From an uncultured Propionibacteriaceae bacterium (GTDB lineage Bacteria; Actinomycetota; Actinomycetes; Propionibacteriales; Propionibacteriaceae): DNA of 16,217 nucleotides. Numbering within the stretch: the first letter of the stretch is position 1; each line of letters begins with the position of its first letter. Position numbers and translations under genes: made by a program. Below, piece by piece: positions 14,332 to 16,217 of this stretch. The stretch is from contig CALMAD010000282.1 of NCBI GenBank assembly GCA_937859105.1, positions 1-16,217 of the forward strand, read 5' to 3'. The notes below the pieces were generated by a model. That model searched no databases. It was not told where the DNA came from and was given only the letters and a program-made list of their open reading frames with translations.

Positions 14332-16122
14332 ATGCTGCGAACCCACGACGCCGGAAGCCTGCGGGCCGAAGACGCGGGCAAGACCGTCACCCTCGCCGGT
14401 TGGGTGGGGCGACGACGAGACCATGGCGGTGTCGCCTTCATCGACCTTCGCGACGCCTCGGGCATCGCCCAGGTGGTGGTGCGTGACGAGATCCTCGAGT
14501 CGTCCGGGGCGCACGACCTGCGCAACGAGTTCTGCATCCAGGTGACAGGCGTCGTCGAGTTGCGTCCCGACGGCAACGCCAACCCCGACCTGCCCACGGG
14601 CGACATCGAGGTGGCGATCACCGAGCTGACGGTGCTGAACCCGTCGGCGCCGCTGCCGTTCCAGATCGACGAGCGCCTCAACGTGGGCGAGGAGGCGCGG
14701 CTGCGCTACCGCTACCTCGACCTGAGGCGTCCGGCGCCCGCGGCGGCGATCCGGCTGCGCAGCAAGGTGAGCCGGGCCGCGCGCGACGTGCTGCTCGACC
14801 GCGAGTTCGTCGAGATCGAGACCCCGACCCTGACGCGGTCGACGCCCGAGGGCGCGCGCGACTTCCTCGTGCCCGCCCGCCTCGCGCCGGGCAGTTGGTA
14901 CGCGCTGCCGCAGAGCCCGCAGCTGTTCAAGCAGTTGCTCATGGTCGCCGGCATGGAGCGCTACTTCCAGATCGCGCGCTGCTACCGCGACGAGGACTTC
15001 CGCGCCGACCGGCAGCCCGAGTTCACCCAGCTCGACATCGAGATGAGCTTCGTCGACCAAGACGACATCATCGAGCTCGGCGAGGCGATCGCGAAGAGCG
15101 TGTGGAAGCTGATCGGGGTCGACCTGCCGACGCCGTTCCCGCGCATGACGTTCGCCGACGCGATGGACCATTACGGCTCCGACAAGCCCGATCTGCGCTT
15201 CGACAACCCGATCCAGGAGGTCACGGACTTCTTCGCCGACACCCCGTTCAGGGTGTTCCAGGCGCCGTACGTCGGGGCGGTCGTCATGCCCGGCGGCGGC
15301 TCGCAGCCGCGCCGCACGTTCGACGCCTGGCAGGAGTGGGCGAAGCAGCGCGGCGCGAAGGGCCTCGCCTACGTCACCGTCGGCGACGGCGGCGAGCTCG
15401 GCGGCCCCGTCGCGAAGAACATCTCGGACGCCGAGCGCGCCGGTCTGGCCGCCCGCGTCGGCGCGCAGCCCGGGGACTGCATCTTCTTCGGCGCGGGGGA
15501 GCGGACGGCGTCGCAGAGCCTGCTCGGGGCCGCGCGCCTCGAGATCGGACGCCGCTGCGGCCTGATCGACGAGGACGCCTGGAGCTTCCTGTGGGTCGTG
15601 GACGCGCCGCTGTTCAAGTCGGCGTCCGAGGCGAAGGCCGAGGGCGACGTCGCCGTCGGCGGCGGCGCGTGGACGGCGGTTCACCACGCCTTCACCTCGC
15701 CGAAGCCCGAGTGCCTCGACACGTTCGACACCGATCCGGGCCACGCGCTGGCGTACGCCTACGACATGGTGTGCAACGGCAACGAGATCGGCGGCGGGTC
15801 GATCCGTATCCACCGGCGCGACGTGCAGGAGCGGGTGTTCAAGGTCATGGGGCTCGGCCCCGAGGAGGCGCAGGAGAAGTTCGGCTTCCTCTTGGACGCT
15901 TTCCAGTTCGGGGCGCCGCCGCACGGCGGCATCGCCTTCGGCTGGGACCGCATCGTGGCCCTGCTGAGCAAGTCGGAGTCGATCCGCGAGGTCATCGCCT
16001 TCCCGAAGACCGGCAACGGTTACGACCCGCTCACGCAGGCCCCGGCGCCGATCTCCGCGCAGCAGCGCAAGGAGGCCGGCGTGGACTTCAAGCCGGAGGC
16101 GTCTAAGAAGCCCGCCGTGTGA
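14332..16122 (+). CDS. aspS: Aspartyl-tRNA synthetase, probably non-discriminating (Asp/Asn)
   Basis: Class II synthetase of 596 residues, the length of bacterial-type AspRS with the GAD insert. An N-terminal OB-fold anticodon domain (about 1-105) has [19 protein letters not shown]. The catalytic core has [20 protein letters not shown], motif 2 [20 protein letters not shown], the GAD-type insert (about 300-430), and motif 3 [14 protein letters not shown] near the end. His31 and Gly81 take the places of the Leu30 and Lys82 that make E. coli AspRS specific for tRNA(Asp), and match the His/Gly pair of the non-discriminating Pseudomonas enzyme. ATG 14332 follows AAAGGAA with a 7-base gap; an in-frame GTG 14287 would add 15 unneeded residues. 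Two hairpins follow the stop. Confidence 0.96.
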   Translation: MLRTHDAGSLRAEDAGKTVTLAGWVGRRRDHGGVAFIDLRDASGIAQVVVRDEILESSGAHDLRNEFCIQVTGVVELRPDGNANPDLPTGDIEVAITELTVLNPSAPLPFQIDERLNVGEEARLRYRYLDLRRPAPAAAIRLRSKVSRAARDVLLDREFVEIETPTLTRSTPEGARDFLVPARLAPGSWYALPQSPQLFKQLLMVAGMERYFQIARCYRDEDFRADRQPEFTQLDIEMSFVDQDDIIELGEAIAKSVWKLIGVDLPTPFPRMTFADAMDHYGSDKPDLRFDNPIQEVTDFFADTPFRVFQAPYVGAVVMPGGGSQPRRTFDAWQEWAKQRGAKGLAYVTVGDGGELGGPVAKNISDAERAGLAARVGAQPGDCIFFGAGERTASQSLLGAARLEIGRRCGLIDEDAWSFLWVVDAPLFKSASEAKAEGDVAVGGGAWTAVHHAFTSPKPECLDTFDTDPGHALAYAYDMVCNGNEIGGGSIRIHRRDVQERVFKVMGLGPEEAQEKFGFLLDAFQFGAPPHGGIAFGWDRIVALLSKSESIREVIAFPKTGNGYDPLTQAPAPISAQQRKEAGVDFKPEASKKPAV

Positions 16123-16132
16123 CGTTTCTCTG

Positions 16133-16166
16133 CGACGTTCTCCACACTCTGGTGTCGAGAACGTCG
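16133..16166 (+). terminator. Hairpin behind aspS, same family as behind hisS
   Basis: CGACGTTCTCCACAC (16133-16147) pairs with GTGTCGAGAACGTCG (16152-16166) around TCTG with one mismatch, starting 10 bases after the aspS stop. Bases 16122-16166 match 36 of 45 positions of 1937-1981 behind hisS, so this is a repeated element rather than an independent stem. No U-run follows. Confidence 0.6.
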
Positions 16167-16201
16167 TACGCCCCACGCGGTCATGCCGCGTGGGGCGTGC
16201 G
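16165..16201 (+). terminator. Second strong hairpin behind aspS
   Basis: CGTACGCCCCACGCGG (16165-16180) pairs with CCGCGTGGGGCGTGCG (16186-16201) around TCATG: 16 pairs including one G-U wobble. It shares its first two bases with the preceding hairpin, so both cannot form fully at once. No U-run is seen. It is probably the main transcription stop or a bidirectional stop for a gene beyond the window. Confidence 0.55.
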
Positions 16202-16217
16202 ACGAGAGCGCCCTCCC

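Noticed and set aside
11862..14681. A 939-codon minus-strand open frame across the serine hydrolase region
   Set aside because: Arg/Gly/Pro-rich with no recognisable domain; it overlaps several well-supported genes and reflects GC3 bias.
14302..16176. A 624-codon open frame on the minus strand across aspS
   Set aside because: It is antisense to an intact aspS, has no family features, and is full of Arg/Val/Leu/Ala runs typical of a mirror frame in GC-rich DNA.
1..16217. CRISPR array, tRNA, rRNA or insertion sequence
   Set aside because: I found no regularly spaced direct repeats, no cloverleaf or rRNA-like stretch and no transposase motif in any frame.

Overview
This window is high-GC actinobacterial chromosomal DNA. 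Support comes from the strong G/C bias at third codon positions, GTG starts, GTGA/ATGA stop-start overlaps, two promoters whose -10 boxes sit right against the start codon (leaderless-type), and actinobacterial-style HisRS and AspRS proteins. The protein flavour suggests the Propionibacteriales/Propionibacteriaceae, but the genus cannot be fixed from sequence reading alone.

Layout. (1) 1-1934: the 3' end of a glyoxalase-II-like metallo-beta-lactamase-fold hydrolase followed immediately by hisS. (2) 1935-2241: a gene-free interval holding two related palindromic hairpins in opposite orientation, one behind hisS and one behind the convergent gene. (3) 2242-11478: a complete citrate utilisation island. 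On the minus strand is a CitA/CitB two-component system; diverging from it on the plus strand is citM-citC-citD-citE-citF-citXG. CitMHS-type CitM imports metal-citrate. CitD/E/F are the acyl-carrier, beta and alpha subunits of citrate lyase. CitC acetylates the prosthetic group, and the fused CitX-CitG protein makes and attaches it. CitA keeps the residue pattern of the known citrate-binding pocket, so the divergent promoter region (4653-4811) is probably citrate-controlled through CitB. No oxaloacetate decarboxylase is present, so the oxaloacetate product must be used by enzymes encoded elsewhere.

(4) 11479-13679: an apparently separate pair, a winged-helix ArsR-like regulator with a good leaderless promoter, then a membrane-anchored serine hydrolase of the class C beta-lactamase/DD-peptidase fold. 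(5) 13676-14272, minus strand: an unrecognised protein that looks like the extracytoplasmic part of a surface protein but has no signal peptide. (6) 14332-16122: aspS, with residues suggesting a non-discriminating AspRS, followed by another copy of the hisS-type hairpin and a second strong hairpin at the window end.

The citrate genes belong to known families. The parts that look least described are the palindromic repeat found directly behind three different genes, the candidate operators in the citA-citM divergent region, the Gly-Ser-Pro repeat tail of CitA, and the orphan signal-less protein next to aspS. I see no CRISPR array, tRNA, rRNA, recognisable transposase or phage gene.
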